From contig NZ_CP101125.1 in NCBI RefSeq assembly GCF_024296925.1, positions 746,501 to 810,500 on the forward strand: a DNA stretch of 64,000 nucleotides, written 5' to 3'. The position numbers and the translations under genes are program-made. Shown piece after piece: positions 1-9,771 of the stretch (position 1 is the stretch's first letter; each line of letters starts with the position of its first letter). The DNA is from Pseudomonas nunensis (lineage in GTDB: Bacteria; Pseudomonadota; Gammaproteobacteria; Pseudomonadales; Pseudomonadaceae). Under the pieces are notes generated by a model. That model did no database searches. It was not told the origin of the DNA and saw only the letters and a program-made list of their open reading frames with translations.

Positions 1-2
1 GT

Positions 3-623
3 GACCACCCTGCGGTGGTGGAGTTCGCCGAAAAACATCGCGGTGTCAGTCGCGATCCGTGCGAGCAGGCGATCAATCTGTATTACGCGGTGCGTGAGGC
101 CGTGCGCTACAACCCTTACACCTTCAGTCGCGACCCAGACACCTTGCGCGGCAGTTACGCGCTGGCGGCCGGCGAAAGTTATTGCGTGCCCAAGGCCACG
201 TTGCTGGCGGCATGTGCCCGGCATTGCGGGATTGCGGCGCGCATCGGCCTGGCGGACGTGCGCAATCACCTGTCGACCCCGCGTCTGCTGGAGCTGCTCA
301 AGAGTGACGTGTTCGCTATGCACGGTTATACCGAGCTGTACCTGAACGAACGCTGGGTCAAGGCCACTCCGGCGTTCAATCAAGGTTTGTGCGAATTATT
401 CAATGTCGCGCCGCTGGAATTCGATGGGCTGAACGACAGCGTTTTCCATCCCTTCAACCGCGACGGCGAGCAACTGATGGAATACCTGGTGGACCACGGC
501 CAGTTTCCTGATGTGCCTGAAGCGTTCTTTTTCGAACACCTGGAAAAATGCTATCCGCATCTGTTCGGCGAGCAACTGCCCGTGTTGTTGGGGGACATGC
601 AGAGTGATTTGAGTCGCGCCTGA
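3..623 (+). CDS. Transglutaminase-like domain protein (5' end outside window)
   Basis: The reading frame is open to the left edge (codons for D-H-P-A-V-V-E-F precede the first internal GTG at 15), so the true start lies outside the window. The protein carries a transglutaminase/cysteine-protease core: a Cys in the motif ESYCVPKA, an invariant-looking His in HGYTELY, and WVKATPAFN where many family members have W-x-x-x-DPT. The third triad residue is therefore not the usual Asp, which is common in bacterial transglutaminase-like proteins of unknown substrate. No signal peptide can be judged. It is followed after 43 bp by a GST gene on the same strand. The exact role is unknown; a cytoplasmic peptidase or amidase is a guess. 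Confidence 0.85.
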   Translation, partial: DHPAVVEFAEKHRGVSRDPCEQAINLYYAVREAVRYNPYTFSRDPDTLRGSYALAAGESYCVPKATLLAACARHCGIAARIGLADVRNHLSTPRLLELLKSDVFAMHGYTELYLNERWVKATPAFNQGLCELFNVAPLEFDGLNDSVFHPFNRDGEQLMEYLVDHGQFPDVPEAFFFEHLEKCYPHLFGEQLPVLLGDMQSDLSRA

Positions 624-666
624 TCCGGCGTATGCTGCCTGCGCATTCATCCAAGAAGAGGCAGTC

Positions 667-1290
667 ATGCTGAAGATATGGGGTCGGAAAAACTCGTCGA
701 ATGTCAGGAAACCACTGTGGGCCGCCGAGGAACTGGGCCTGGCCTATGAGGCCATCGATGCCGGTGGAGCGTTCGGGGTGGTGGACACGCCGGAATACCG
801 TGCGATGAATCCCAATGGCCGCGTGCCGGTGATTCAGGACGACGGCTTCGTACTGTGGGAATCCAACGCCATCGTGCGTTACCTGATGGCTCGCCACGCC
901 AGCGACACGGCTTGGTATCCGCGCGACATCCAGGCCCGGGCGTCTGCCGATAAGTGGATGGACTGGACCAGCTCAAGTTTTGCCAGCCCGTTCCGCACGG
1001 TGTTCTGGGGCGTGGTGCGCACCCCGAAAGAGCAGCAGGACTGGACCGCTATCAATGCGGCGATCAAAGAGTGCGATGGCCTGCTGTCGATGGTCGATCA
1101 GGCGCTGGCGCTGAAGCCGTACCTGTCCGGCGATGAAATCGGCATGGGCGACATTCCTCTGGGCAGCTTCATTTATGCCTGGTTCGAGATGCCGATCGAG
1201 CGCGCGCCGCAACCGCATCTGCAAGCCTGGTACGCGCGATTGAAACAGCGTCCGGCGTATCAAAAAGCCGTCATGACCGCGTTGACTTAA
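667..1290 (+). CDS. Glutathione S-transferase family protein
   Basis: 207 aa, the usual length for a soluble cytosolic GST. An N-terminal thioredoxin-like domain (about residues 1-80) carries an early SSNVRK segment that should supply the GSH-activating Ser, cis-Pro context NGRVPVI, and the conserved GSH-binding ESNAIVRYL motif. An all-helical C-terminal domain follows. The start is the ATG at 667, preceded by an AAGAGGCAG Shine-Dalgarno sequence. Likely role: conjugation or reduction of electrophiles with glutathione; the substrate cannot be predicted. It stands between the transglutaminase-like gene and an ABC exporter with its own upstream spacer. Confidence 0.92.
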   Translation: MLKIWGRKNSSNVRKPLWAAEELGLAYEAIDAGGAFGVVDTPEYRAMNPNGRVPVIQDDGFVLWESNAIVRYLMARHASDTAWYPRDIQARASADKWMDWTSSSFASPFRTVFWGVVRTPKEQQDWTAINAAIKECDGLLSMVDQALALKPYLSGDEIGMGDIPLGSFIYAWFEMPIERAPQPHLQAWYARLKQRPAYQKAVMTALT

Positions 1291-1422
1291 TACTCACTAT
1301 CGACACACTTGACTGTACTTGTGTGGCGGCGACAAGCACCATTGCCCTCATGCGCCGTGGTTGTATTGATCGCCGCCCGCCCTTATTTATTCCTTTCCTC
1401 CCTTCTTGGTGCGTATCCCGAT

Positions 1423-2355
1423 ATGAGTTCCGCTCTGTCCATCCGGCAGCTAACCAAAACCTACGGCAACGGTTTCCAGGCCCTGAGTGGTATCGATCTG
1501 GACGTCGCTGAAGGTGACTTTTTCGCCTTGCTCGGCCCTAACGGCGCCGGCAAATCCACGACCATCGGCATTCTTTCGACCCTGGTGAATAAGACCACGG
1601 GCACGGTGAATATCTTCGGCCATGACCTGGACAAGAATCCTGCGCAGCTCAAGCGCTCCATCGGCGTGGTGCCGCAGGAATTCAACTTCAACCAGTTTGA
1701 AAAGACTTTCGACATCGTCGTGACCCAGGCTGGTTATTACGGCATCCCGCCGAAAATCGCCAAAGAACGCGCCGAGCAATACCTGACGCAACTGGGCCTG
1801 TGGGACAAACGCGATGTGCCGTCTCGCTCACTGTCCGGCGGCATGAAGCGTCGCCTGATGATCGCCCGCGCGCTGGTTCACGAACCGCGCCTGTTGATCC
1901 TCGACGAACCGACGGCGGGGGTGGACATCGAATTGCGTCGCTCGATGTGGACCTTCCTCACCGAGCTGAATCAGAAAGGCATCACGATCATCCTCACCAC
2001 GCACTATCTGGAAGAGGCTGAACAGTTGTGCCGCAACATCGGGATCATCGACCACGGCACCATCGTCGAGAACACCAGCATGAAGCAACTGCTCAGCCAA
2101 CTGCATGTGGAAACCTTCCTGCTCGACACCAAGAACACGCTCAACGTGGTGCCGCAGTTACTCGGTTACCCGACCCGGCTGATCGACGGCCACACCCTGG
2201 AAGTCCAGGTGGACAAGGCCATGGGCATCACCGCGCTGTTTACCCAGTTGGCGCAGCAGAACATTGAAGTGCTGAGCCTGCGTAACAAAACCAATCGCCT
2301 CGAGGAGTTGTTCGTGTCCCTGGTGGAGAAAAATCTGTCGAAGGTGGCGGTATGA
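1423..2355 (+). CDS. ABC-2 type transporter ATP-binding protein (YadG-like)
   Basis: 310 aa from the ATG at 1423. An in-frame start at 1309 exists but its extension has no family similarity. Single ABC domain: Walker A GPNGAGKST, Q-loop VVPQEFNF, signature LSGGMKRR, Walker B LLILDEPTAGVD and switch His in TTHYLEEAE. The C-terminal region of about 80 residues matches the extension of YadG-type drug/polysaccharide exporters. Its stop overlaps the next gene's ATG by 4 nt, so the two are co-translated and form one exporter. The substrate is unknown. Confidence 0.94.
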   Translation: MSSALSIRQLTKTYGNGFQALSGIDLDVAEGDFFALLGPNGAGKSTTIGILSTLVNKTTGTVNIFGHDLDKNPAQLKRSIGVVPQEFNFNQFEKTFDIVVTQAGYYGIPPKIAKERAEQYLTQLGLWDKRDVPSRSLSGGMKRRLMIARALVHEPRLLILDEPTAGVDIELRRSMWTFLTELNQKGITIILTTHYLEEAEQLCRNIGIIDHGTIVENTSMKQLLSQLHVETFLLDTKNTLNVVPQLLGYPTRLIDGHTLEVQVDKAMGITALFTQLAQQNIEVLSLRNKTNRLEELFVSLVEKNLSKVAV

Positions 2356-3131
2356 GTTCCGAGCTGCAACCCAACCTCGTCGCCCTCAATACCATCGTTT
2401 ACCGCGAAGTGAAGCGCTTTACCCGGATCTGGCCGCAGACCCTGCTGCCGCCGGCAATCACCATGGTTTTGTACTTCGTGATCTTCGGCAATCTGATCGG
2501 CAAGCAGATTGGCGGCATGGGTGGCTTCACCTACATGGAGTACATCGTGCCGGGGCTGATCATGATGTCGGTGATCACCAACTCCTACGGCAACGTGGTG
2601 TCGAGTTTCTTCGGCAGCAAGTTCCAGCGTTCCATCGAGGAATTGATGGTCTCGCCGGTGTCGCCGCATACGATTCTGATCGGCTACACCCTGGGCGGCG
2701 TGCTGCGCGGGCTGATGGTCGGGGTGATCGTGACGATCCTGTCGCTGTTCTTCACCGATTTGCAGGTGCATCACCTGGGTGTGACCATTTTGGTGGTGGT
2801 GCTGACGGCGACGATCTTCTCGCTGCTGGGCTTCATCAACGCGGTGTTTGCGCGCAACTTCGATGACATCTCGATCATCCCGACCTTCGTGCTGACACCG
2901 CTGACGTACCTGGGCGGGGTGTTCTACTCGATCTCGTTGCTGCCACCGTTCTGGCAGACCGTGTCCCTGGCCAACCCGGTGCTGCACATGGTCAACGCCT
3001 TCCGTTACGGCATCCTTGGCGTTTCGGACATCAAGATCAGCGTGGCGATTACCTTCATGCTGGTGGCGACCGTGGCGTTGTACATCGGTTGTGCGCGGTT
3101 GCTGGTGAGTGGGCGCGGGATGCGTACCTGA
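2352..3131 (+). CDS. ABC-2 type transporter permease (YadH-like)
   Basis: 259 aa with about six predicted transmembrane segments and the ABC2_membrane signature region (LTPLTYLGGVFYSISLLPPFW and a following segment near residues 180-215). ATGA overlap with the ATPase gene indicates translational coupling. It pairs with the ATPase as YadGH does in E. coli: an inner-membrane exporter of unknown substrate. Transcription probably ends at the bidirectional terminator 120 bp downstream. Confidence 0.94.
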   Translation: MSSELQPNLVALNTIVYREVKRFTRIWPQTLLPPAITMVLYFVIFGNLIGKQIGGMGGFTYMEYIVPGLIMMSVITNSYGNVVSSFFGSKFQRSIEELMVSPVSPHTILIGYTLGGVLRGLMVGVIVTILSLFFTDLQVHHLGVTILVVVLTATIFSLLGFINAVFARNFDDISIIPTFVLTPLTYLGGVFYSISLLPPFWQTVSLANPVLHMVNAFRYGILGVSDIKISVAITFMLVATVALYIGCARLLVSGRGMRT

Positions 3132-3152
3132 TTCGGGACCGCGTCGCCTGAA

Positions 3153-3227
3153 ATCGCGAGCAAGCTCGCTCCCACATTGGACTTGTGAACGACACAAAAC
3201 CCCTGTGGGAGCGAGCTTGCTCGCGAT
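3153..3227. repeat. REP pair (REPIN-like), GCGAGCAAGCTCGC core
   Basis: Two inverted copies of a palindromic core (TCGCGAGCAAGCTCGCTCCCAC and its reverse complement) separated by about 30 bp. Typical Pseudomonas REP doublet in the intergenic space after the ABC permease. Confidence 0.85.
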
Positions 3228-3250
3228 AGCGTCAGCCCAGACAACTCTAT

Positions 3251-3282
3251 AAAAAACGGCCTCCAAAATTGGAGGCCGTTTT
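3251..3282. terminator. Bidirectional intrinsic terminator
   Basis: A-tract, 8-bp GC-rich stem (CGGCCTCC / GGAGGCCG) with a short loop, then a T-tract. It serves the ABC permease gene from the left and the convergent DUF2062 gene from the right. Confidence 0.9.
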
Positions 3283-3288
3283 GCATTC

Positions 3289-3804
3289 TCACATCCGGTT
3301 CTTCTTGCGCCGCGCCCATTGCCGCGCCACCCACCAACGCCAATACATCATGGTTGCGCAATAGGCGAGGGCGCCCAACACCAAACCCACCACCACCGAC
3401 CCCAGCAAAAATGGCTGCCACAAGGTCGAGAGTTCGCCGCTTATCCACTCCCAGGTCAGTTCGTCGGGCAGATGCCGGGCCGGCACATCCATCAGCCAGG
3501 CGCCGGTCTGGTAAGTACAGAAGAACACGGCGGGCATGGTGATCGGGTTGGTCAGCCAGACCAGGCTCACCGCGATCGGCATGTTGCCGCGCACCATGAT
3601 CGCGAGCACCGCAGCCACCAGCATTTGCAGCGGAATCGGCAGAAACGCCGCGAACAGGCCGACGGCCATCGCCCGGGCTACCGAGTGGCGGTTGAGGTGC
3701 CAAAGGTTCGGGTCATGCAGCAGGGTGCCGAGAAAGCGTAAGGATTTGTGTTCCTTGATGCTGGTCGGGTCTGGCATGTAGCGTTTGAATAAGCGCCGGG
3801 GCAT
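3289..3804 (-). CDS. DUF2062 domain-containing membrane protein
   Basis: 171 aa from the ATG at 3804 (MPRRLFKRYM). The longer in-frame extension upstream is antisense to comEC and not credible. DUF2062 core: HSVARAMAVGLFAAFLPIP, then an amphipathic/TM segment with the conserved VWLTNPITMPAVF motif, then a C-terminal TM segment and a basic tail (RRKKNRM). Integral inner-membrane protein of unknown function, conserved next to comEC in Pseudomonas. Divergent from comEC; the 136-bp gap should hold both promoters. Confidence 0.9.
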   Translation of the reverse strand: MPRRLFKRYMPDPTSIKEHKSLRFLGTLLHDPNLWHLNRHSVARAMAVGLFAAFLPIPLQMLVAAVLAIMVRGNMPIAVSLVWLTNPITMPAVFFCTYQTGAWLMDVPARHLPDELTWEWISGELSTLWQPFLLGSVVVGLVLGALAYCATMMYWRWWVARQWARRKKNRM

Positions 3805-3940
3805 AAGGCTTCTCGGTCGGTTCAGGCGGCAAGTATGTCTGGATTCTATTAGCGACCCATTCAGACTTTGTGACAATTGATAACGACGTCCGTGCGCCGG
3901 GTCGTCTATGCCTAACGAGGGAACTCTCAAGGACGGGCTT

Positions 3941-6175
3941 ATGCGCACAGGGATGGTGGCGCTGGCGCTCGGGTTATTGGCGTTGCGTTTTTTACCGGTG
4001 TTACCGCCGGTCTGGTTATGGTTGTTGCTGCCGGTGGTGGGTTTGATGTTGCTGCCCTTTCCCACGTATCCGTTGGCATTTTTTCTGTTTGGCTTCAGTT
4101 GGGCCTGTGGACAGGCGCAATCGGCGCTGGACGATCGACTGCCAGCGAATCTGGACGGTGAAACCCGCTGGGTCGAAGGTCGAGTGGTGGGTTTGCCGCA
4201 GAGCAGCGAGAAAGTGCTGCGTTTCGAATTGGCAGACGCGCGTTCGCGACACGGATCTGTGCCGCCGCTGATGCGCCTGGCCTGGTACGGAGGGCCGCCG
4301 GTCAATAGCGGCGAACGCTGGCGGATGGCGGTGAAGTTGAAGCGCCCGACCGGCCTGCTCAATCCCCACGCTTTCGATTACGACGCCTGGCTGCTGGCAC
4401 AAGGCATCGGCGCGACCGGCACGGTCAAGGATGGCCAGCGCCTGTCATCCGCCCGCTGGGCCTGGCGCGACGGTATTCGCCAGCGTTTGCTAAGTGTCGA
4501 TGCCCAAGGGCGAGCCGGAGCGCTGGCGGCGTTGGTGCTGGGCGATGGCACCGGGTTGAGCCGCGAGGACTGGCAGGTGCTGCAAGACACCGGCACCGTG
4601 CACCTGCTGGTGATTTCCGGGCAGCACATCGGTTTGCTCGCGGGTTTGGTGTATTTGCTGATCGCCGGGCTCGCCCGATATGGCCTGTGGCCGGTGCGTT
4701 GGCCCTGGTTGCCGTGGGCGTGTGGGCTGGCATTCGCTGCGGCGCTCGGTTATGGGCTGCTGGCCGGTTTCGAAGTACCGGTGCGCCGGGCCTGCGTGAT
4801 GATTGGCCTGGTGCTGTTGTGGCGGCTGCGCTTTCGTCATCTCGGCGCTTGGTGGCCGTTGTTGCTGGCGCTGGATGGCGTCTTGTTGCTGGACCCGCTC
4901 GCGAGTCTGCAGCCCGGATTCTGGCTGTCCTTTGCGGCGGTGGCGGTGTTGATTTTCACTTTCGGCGGTCGGTTGGGCCCTTGGCGCTGGTGGCAAACCT
5001 GGACCCGCGCCCAATGGCTGATTGCAATCGGCCTGTGCCCGCTGCTGCTGATGTTGGGGTTGCCCATCAGCGTGAGTGGACCGCTGGTTAATCTGCTCGC
5101 GGTGCCGTGGATCAGTCTGGTGGTCTTGCCGCCAGCCTTGCTCGGGACATTGCTGTTGCCGGTGCCTTACGTGGGGGAAGGGTTGCTGTGGTTGGCCGGC
5201 GGGCTGATCGATTTGCTGTTCAAGGGCCTGGCACTCATGGCGAATCAGTTGCCCGCGTGGGTGCCGGTGGCAGTGCCGCCATGGATCGGGGCTATCGGCG
5301 CATTGGGCGCCTTTCTTCTATTAATGCCACGCGGCGTTCCGTTGCGCCCATTGGGCTGGCCGATGCTATTGCTGCTGGCATTTCCACCGCGCGAAGAGGT
5401 GCCCGAAGGCTGGGCCGAGATCTGGCAACTGGATGTCGGCCAGGGTTTGGCAATCCTGGTGCGCACTCGCCAGCACACGCTGCTGTACGACGCCGGCCCG
5501 CGTTTCGGTGATTTCGACCTCGGTGAACGGGTGGTTCTGCCGGCATTGCGCAAACTCGGGGTGAACGGAGTCGATCTGATGCTGCTCAGTCACGCCGACG
5601 CCGACCACGCTGGTGGTGCGCGAGCCGTCTCACAGGGACTGAAAGTAGCGCGGGTGATCAGTGGCGATCCGCTGGCGCTGCCAACAGAGTTACAGGCCGA
5701 GGGCTGCGAAAGTGGCCAGCAATGGACCTGGGATGGCGTGACCTTCCGGCTCTGGCAATGGTCGGCGGCCAGCGAAAGCAATCAGAAATCCTGCGTCTTG
5801 CAAATCGAAGCCAATGGTGAACGCCTGCTGCTGACCGGCGACATCGATACCCACGCCGAACGCGCGCTCCTGGACAGCCCATTGGCGGTGCCCACCGATT
5901 GGCTGGCGGCGCCACACCACGGCAGTCGCAGTTCGTCATCCATGGCACTGCTCACCACGCTGCAACCCAAAGCGGTGCTGATCTCGCGCGGTCACGGCAA
6001 CTCTTTCGGGCATCCCCATCCGACGGTCATGGCGCGGTATCGCAAACGGGGCTTGCACATCTATGACAGCGCCGAGCACGGCGCCGTCCGTCTGCAACTG
6101 GGCAGCTTCAAACCACCGCGAACGATGCGTCAACAACGGCGCTTCTGGCGCGATGTGCCTGCGCTGAATAAATAA
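3941..6175 (+). CDS. comEC: ComEC/Rec2 family DNA internalization protein
   Basis: 744 aa from the ATG at 3941, which is preceded by AAGGA at a good distance; the ATG at 3908 has no Shine-Dalgarno. Domains in order: N-terminal membrane segment and DUF4131-like region, a central competence domain with many TM helices (about residues 200-480, including LVISGQHIGLLAG), and a C-terminal metallo-beta-lactamase-like domain with HADADHAGG and a downstream APHHGS metal ligand. In transformable bacteria this is the inner-membrane channel for single-stranded DNA uptake; natural competence of this strain is not shown by its presence. It is followed by exbB on the same strand. Confidence 0.94.
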   Translation: MRTGMVALALGLLALRFLPVLPPVWLWLLLPVVGLMLLPFPTYPLAFFLFGFSWACGQAQSALDDRLPANLDGETRWVEGRVVGLPQSSEKVLRFELADARSRHGSVPPLMRLAWYGGPPVNSGERWRMAVKLKRPTGLLNPHAFDYDAWLLAQGIGATGTVKDGQRLSSARWAWRDGIRQRLLSVDAQGRAGALAALVLGDGTGLSREDWQVLQDTGTVHLLVISGQHIGLLAGLVYLLIAGLARYGLWPVRWPWLPWACGLAFAAALGYGLLAGFEVPVRRACVMIGLVLLWRLRFRHLGAWWPLLLALDGVLLLDPLASLQPGFWLSFAAVAVLIFTFGGRLGPWRWWQTWTRAQWLIAIGLCPLLLMLGLPISVSGPLVNLLAVPWISLVVLPPALLGTLLLPVPYVGEGLLWLAGGLIDLLFKGLALMANQLPAWVPVAVPPWIGAIGALGAFLLLMPRGVPLRPLGWPMLLLLAFPPREEVPEGWAEIWQLDVGQGLAILVRTRQHTLLYDAGPRFGDFDLGERVVLPALRKLGVNGVDLMLLSHADADHAGGARAVSQGLKVARVISGDPLALPTELQAEGCESGQQWTWDGVTFRLWQWSAASESNQKSCVLQIEANGERLLLTGDIDTHAERALLDSPLAVPTDWLAAPHHGSRSSSSMALLTTLQPKAVLISRGHGNSFGHPHPTVMARYRKRGLHIYDSAEHGAVRLQLGSFKPPRTMRQQRRFWRDVPALNK

Positions 6176-6261
6176 CTGGCCGGACGGGATGCGACATCCC
6201 GGTCTTCGGTGCGCCGACCCCCTATGTTAGAGTGGCGCACTTTTTCGAGGGGACTGTCACT

Positions 6262-6900
6262 GTGTGGGAATTGGTCAAATCCGGCGGCTGGATGATGCTG
6301 CCGATCATTTTGAGTTCCATCGTGGCCATGGCGATCGTCGCCGAGCGTCTGTGGACCCTGCGTGCCAGCCGAGTCACCCCGGAGCATTTGCTCGGGCAAG
6401 TCTGGGTCTGGATCAAAGACAAACAGCTCAATAAAGAAAAACTCAAGGAACTGCGCGCCAACTCGCCGTTGGGCGAAATCCTCGCGGCAGGCCTGGCCAA
6501 CTCCAAGCATGGTCGCGAGATCATGAAAGAGTGCATCGAAGAGGCCGCTGCCCGGGTCATCCACGAACTGGAGCGTTACATCAACGCCCTGGGCACCATC
6601 GCCGCCATGGCCCCGTTGCTCGGGTTGCTGGGGACGGTGCTGGGCATGATCGATATCTTCAGCTCGTTCATGGGCACGGGCATGACCACCAACGCGGCCG
6701 TGCTGGCCGGCGGTATTTCCAAAGCCTTGATCACCACGGCTTCGGGCCTGATCGTCGGTATCCCGTCGGTATTCTTCCACCGGTTCCTGCAACGGCGCAT
6801 CGATGAGCTGGTGGTGGGGATGGAGCAGGAAGCCATCAAGCTGGTTGAAGTGGTGCAGGGCGACCGTGACGTGGACCTGTCCGAGGGCAAAAAAGCGTGA
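6262..6900 (+). CDS. exbB: MotA/TolQ/ExbB proton channel family protein
   Basis: 212 aa from the GTG at 6262, preceded by GAGGGG. The GTG at 6232 would add an atypical N-terminus. Three TM segments (about residues 10-30, 110-130, 150-175), with the conserved MAPLLGLLGTVLGMI segment. Forms a proton-motive-force-driven complex with the downstream ExbD. The pair sits between comEC and lpxK, without a tonB gene, in the conserved Pseudomonas arrangement, so it is one of several ExbBD sets and its TonB partner is unclear. Confidence 0.92.
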   Translation: MWELVKSGGWMMLPIILSSIVAMAIVAERLWTLRASRVTPEHLLGQVWVWIKDKQLNKEKLKELRANSPLGEILAAGLANSKHGREIMKECIEEAAARVIHELERYINALGTIAAMAPLLGLLGTVLGMIDIFSSFMGTGMTTNAAVLAGGISKALITTASGLIVGIPSVFFHRFLQRRIDELVVGMEQEAIKLVEVVQGDRDVDLSEGKKA

Positions 6901-7325
6901 AATTCCGCCGCAAGCAACGGGAGAATGTGGACATCAACCTCGTGTCGCTGATCGACGTGGTGTTTGTCCTGCTGCTGTTTTTCGTTGTGACCACTACCTT
7001 CACTCGCGAAACCCAATTGCGCGTCGAGCTGCCGGAAGCGGTCAGCGGTTCGCCGGCTGAAGACCAGCAGGTCAAGCAACTGGACATCGCCATCAACGCC
7101 GAAGGGGTGTTTTCGGTCAACAACCAGTTGTTGCCGAAGAATGACCTGAGCAGCCTGATGGACGCGTTGCAGAAAGAATCCAACGGCGACACCAACTTGC
7201 CGCTGTCCATCACCGCCGACGGCAAGACCCAGCATCAATCCGTCATCACCGCCATGGACGCCGCCGGCAAGCTCGGTTTCAGCCATCTGCGCATGACCAC
7301 CGTCGAGGCAGCGCCGACGCACTGA
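6897..7325 (+). CDS. exbD: Biopolymer transport protein ExbD/TolR family
   Basis: 142 aa, GTG start overlapping the exbB stop by 4 nt. A short basic cytoplasmic N-terminus ([21 protein letters not shown]) precedes one TM helix with the functional Asp of the [12 protein letters not shown] motif, then a periplasmic domain. Works with the ExbB homologue as a proton-powered motor. Its stop codon shares one base with the lpxK start, so the operon is exbB-exbD-lpxK and continues downstream. Confidence 0.93.
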   Translation: MKFRRKQRENVDINLVSLIDVVFVLLLFFVVTTTFTRETQLRVELPEAVSGSPAEDQQVKQLDIAINAEGVFSVNNQLLPKNDLSSLMDALQKESNGDTNLPLSITADGKTQHQSVITAMDAAGKLGFSHLRMTTVEAAPTH

Positions 7326-8335
7326 TGGCCATGTCCGATCGATTGCTCGCCGCGTGGTATGCCGGTCATCCGGCCCTGAAGCTGTTGCAGCCGCTGGAAT
7401 GGCTGTATCGGCGGGTGATCATCGGCAAGCGCAATCGCTTTCTCGCGGGTGAGGGTGAGATCTATCAGCCACCGGTGCCGCTGATCGTGGTCGGCAATAT
7501 CACTGTCGGCGGCACCGGCAAGACGCCGATGATCCTGTGGATGATCGAGCACTGCCAGCGCAGTGGTTTGCGGGTCGGCGTGGTCAGTCGGGGTTATGGC
7601 GCCAAGCCGCCGCACCTGCCGTGGCGGGTCGAGGCTGATCAAGGCGCCGACATCGCCGGTGACGAGCCGTTGCTGATCGTGCAGCGCACCGGCGTGCCCT
7701 TGATGATCGACCCGGACCGCAGCAGTGCGGTCAAAGCCTTGCTGGCGAGTGAACCGCTGGACCTGATCCTGTCCGACGACGGTATGCAGCATTATCGATT
7801 GGCCCGGGATCTGGAGCTGGTGCTGATTGACGCCGCCCGTGGCCTGGGCAATAAACGTTGCCTGCCCGCCGGGCCGTTGCGCGAACCGATCGAGCGTCTG
7901 CAAAGTGTCGACGCGGTGCTCTATAACGGCGCCACCGATGACCGCGACGACGGTTTTGCCTTTCAACTGCAACCCACCGCCTTGATCAATCTGAAAAGCG
8001 GCGAACGCAAGCAGCTCGACCATTTCCCCCCAGGCCAGGCGCTGCACGCGGTGGCTGGGATCGGCAATCCCCAGCGTTTCTTCAACACCCTCGAAACGCT
8101 ACACTGGCAGCCAATCCCCCATGGGTTCGCCGACCACGCCGAATACAGCGTGCAGGCCTTGAATTTCACACCGTCATTGCCGTTGGTGATGACCGAAAAG
8201 GATGCGGTGAAGTGCCGTGCCTTTGCCGCTGCCGACTGGTGGTACCTGGCAGTCGATGCTGTGCCTTCGCCGGCCTTCGTGGCCTGGTTCGATACGCAGC
8301 TGATGCGCTTGTTGCCGAATCGTCTTTTGCCTTAA
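7325..8335 (+). CDS. lpxK: Tetraacyldisaccharide 4'-kinase
   Basis: 336 aa, full length for LpxK. N-terminal membrane-associated helix ([19 protein letters not shown]), P-loop [16 protein letters not shown] motif and the LSDDGMQH segment characteristic of the family. Phosphorylates the 4' position of lipid A disaccharide at the inner membrane. The ATG overlaps the exbD TGA by one base. An alternative ATG two codons later is possible. Confidence 0.97.
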   Translation: MAMSDRLLAAWYAGHPALKLLQPLEWLYRRVIIGKRNRFLAGEGEIYQPPVPLIVVGNITVGGTGKTPMILWMIEHCQRSGLRVGVVSRGYGAKPPHLPWRVEADQGADIAGDEPLLIVQRTGVPLMIDPDRSSAVKALLASEPLDLILSDDGMQHYRLARDLELVLIDAARGLGNKRCLPAGPLREPIERLQSVDAVLYNGATDDRDDGFAFQLQPTALINLKSGERKQLDHFPPGQALHAVAGIGNPQRFFNTLETLHWQPIPHGFADHAEYSVQALNFTPSLPLVMTEKDAVKCRAFAAADWWYLAVDAVPSPAFVAWFDTQLMRLLPNRLLP

Positions 8336-8360
8336 AACCGTTTTTATCCAGGGAATGCTC

Positions 8361-8546
8361 ATGGACACCAAATTGCTCGATATCCTCGCTTGCCCGGTCT
8401 GCAAAGGCCCGCTCAAGCTCAGTGCCGACAAGACCGAGCTGATCAGCAAGGGCGCCGGCCTGGCGTACCCGATTCGCGACGGCATCCCGGTAATGCTCGA
8501 AACCGAAGCGCGCACCCTGACCACCGACGAGCGCCTGGATAAATGA
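8361..8546 (+). CDS. Trm112-like small protein (UPF0434)
   Basis: 61 aa from the ATG at 8361, spaced 7 nt from AGGGA; the ATG at 8355 is less well placed. Trm112 fold: [12 protein letters not shown] near the N-terminus and IRDGIPVML near residue 45. Only one CxxC pair is obvious. In Pseudomonas this gene is always between lpxK and kdsB; its function is unproven. Its TGA overlaps the kdsB ATG by 4 nt. Confidence 0.93.
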   Translation: MDTKLLDILACPVCKGPLKLSADKTELISKGAGLAYPIRDGIPVMLETEARTLTTDERLDK

Positions 8547-9307
8547 CCACAGCCTTTACCGTTGTCATTCCATCGCGTTACGCCTCCACCCGCTTGCCGG
8601 GCAAACCGCTGCTGCTGATCGCCGGCAAGCCGATGATCCAGCACGTCTGGGAACAGGCGAGCAAAAGCAGCGCCCAGCGCGTGGTGGTCGCTACGGACGA
8701 TGCGCGCATCGTCGAAGCCTGCAAAGGCTTTGGCGCCGAAGTGGTGCTGACCCGTGAAGATCACAACTCCGGCACCGATCGTTTGGCCGAAGTGGCGACG
8801 AAATTGGGCCTGGCGCCCGACGCGATCGTGGTCAACGTCCAGGGTGACGAGCCGCTGATCCCGCCGAGCGTGATCGATCAGGTCGCCGCCAACCTGGCCG
8901 CCCACACCGAAGCGCGCATGGCCACGTTGGCCGAGCCGATCGAGGATGTGGAAACCCTGTTCAATCCCAACGTGGTCAAGGTCGTCAGCGACCTCAATGG
9001 CCTGGCGCTGACCTTCAGCCGCGCCACGCTGCCATGGGCCCGAGACGCATTTGCCAAGACTCGCGAGCAAATGCCGCAAGGCGTGCCATATCGTCGCCAT
9101 ATCGGCATCTATGCCTACCGCGCCGGTTTCCTGCATGACTTCGTCAGCTGGGGCCCGTGCTGGCTGGAAAACACCGAATCCCTGGAACAACTGCGCGCCC
9201 TGTGGCACGGCGTGCGGATTCACGTTGCCGATGCGTTGATCGCACCGCCGACCGGCGTCGACACCGTCGAAGACCTCGAGCGCGTTCGTCGCCTGCTGGA
9301 GGCCTGA
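8543..9307 (+). CDS. kdsB: 3-deoxy-manno-octulosonate cytidylyltransferase
   Basis: 254 aa, the normal size for KdsB. N-terminal nucleotide-binding motif [15 protein letters not shown], and the NVQGDEPLI metal/substrate motif near residue 95. Activates Kdo with CTP for LPS inner core assembly in the cytosol. Overlaps the small Trm112-like gene (4 nt) and the phosphatase gene (1 nt), so it is translated as part of the same operon. Confidence 0.97.
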   Translation: MTTAFTVVIPSRYASTRLPGKPLLLIAGKPMIQHVWEQASKSSAQRVVVATDDARIVEACKGFGAEVVLTREDHNSGTDRLAEVATKLGLAPDAIVVNVQGDEPLIPPSVIDQVAANLAAHTEARMATLAEPIEDVETLFNPNVVKVVSDLNGLALTFSRATLPWARDAFAKTREQMPQGVPYRRHIGIYAYRAGFLHDFVSWGPCWLENTESLEQLRALWHGVRIHVADALIAPPTGVDTVEDLERVRRLLEA

Positions 9308-9771
9308 TGCGGGTTCTGTTCGTCTGCCTGGGCAACATCTGCCGTTCGCCCACGGCCGAAGGCGTGTTGCGGCATAAATTGCGTGAGGCCGGTCTGGCCG
9401 ATCAAGTCGAAGTGGCCTCCGCCGGCACCGGTGACTGGCACGTCGGCAAGGCCCCGGACAAGCGCAGCCAGGCCGCAGCCAAGTTGCGCGGTTACGACTT
9501 GTCGGCCCAGCGTGCCCAGCAAGTCAGCCGTGCGGATTTCGCCACGTATGACCTGATCCTGGCCATGGACAACAGCAACCTGCGCAACCTCAAGGCCCTG
9601 CAACCGGCCAAGGGCAAGGCTGAGCTGGACCTGTTCCTGCGACGCTATCAGTCGGAAATCGACGAAGTGCCGGACCCGTACTACGACGGCGACCAAGGCT
9701 TTGAGCAAGTGCTGGATTTGATTGAGCGCGCCAGTGATTTGCTGGTGATCGAGTTGAAGGGACGGTTATGA
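9307..9771 (+). CDS. Low molecular weight protein-tyrosine-phosphatase
   Basis: 154 aa from the ATG at 9307; a longer frame beginning at 9157 is only an extension through kdsB. P-loop CLGNICRSPTAEG at residues 7-19 with the catalytic Cys and Arg, and the C-terminal general acid in DEVPDPYY. Often named PtpA/Wzb type. No tyrosine kinase gene is nearby, so the substrate is not indicated. Coupled to kdsB (1-nt overlap) and murB (4-nt overlap). Confidence 0.94.
   Translation: MRVLFVCLGNICRSPTAEGVLRHKLREAGLADQVEVASAGTGDWHVGKAPDKRSQAAAKLRGYDLSAQRAQQVSRADFATYDLILAMDNSNLRNLKALQPAKGKAELDLFLRRYQSEIDEVPDPYYDGDQGFEQVLDLIERASDLLVIELKGRL

Noticed and set aside
3908..3940. Earlier ATG for comEC
   Set aside because: No Shine-Dalgarno; the start at 3941 has AAGGA at proper spacing and fits the family N-terminus.
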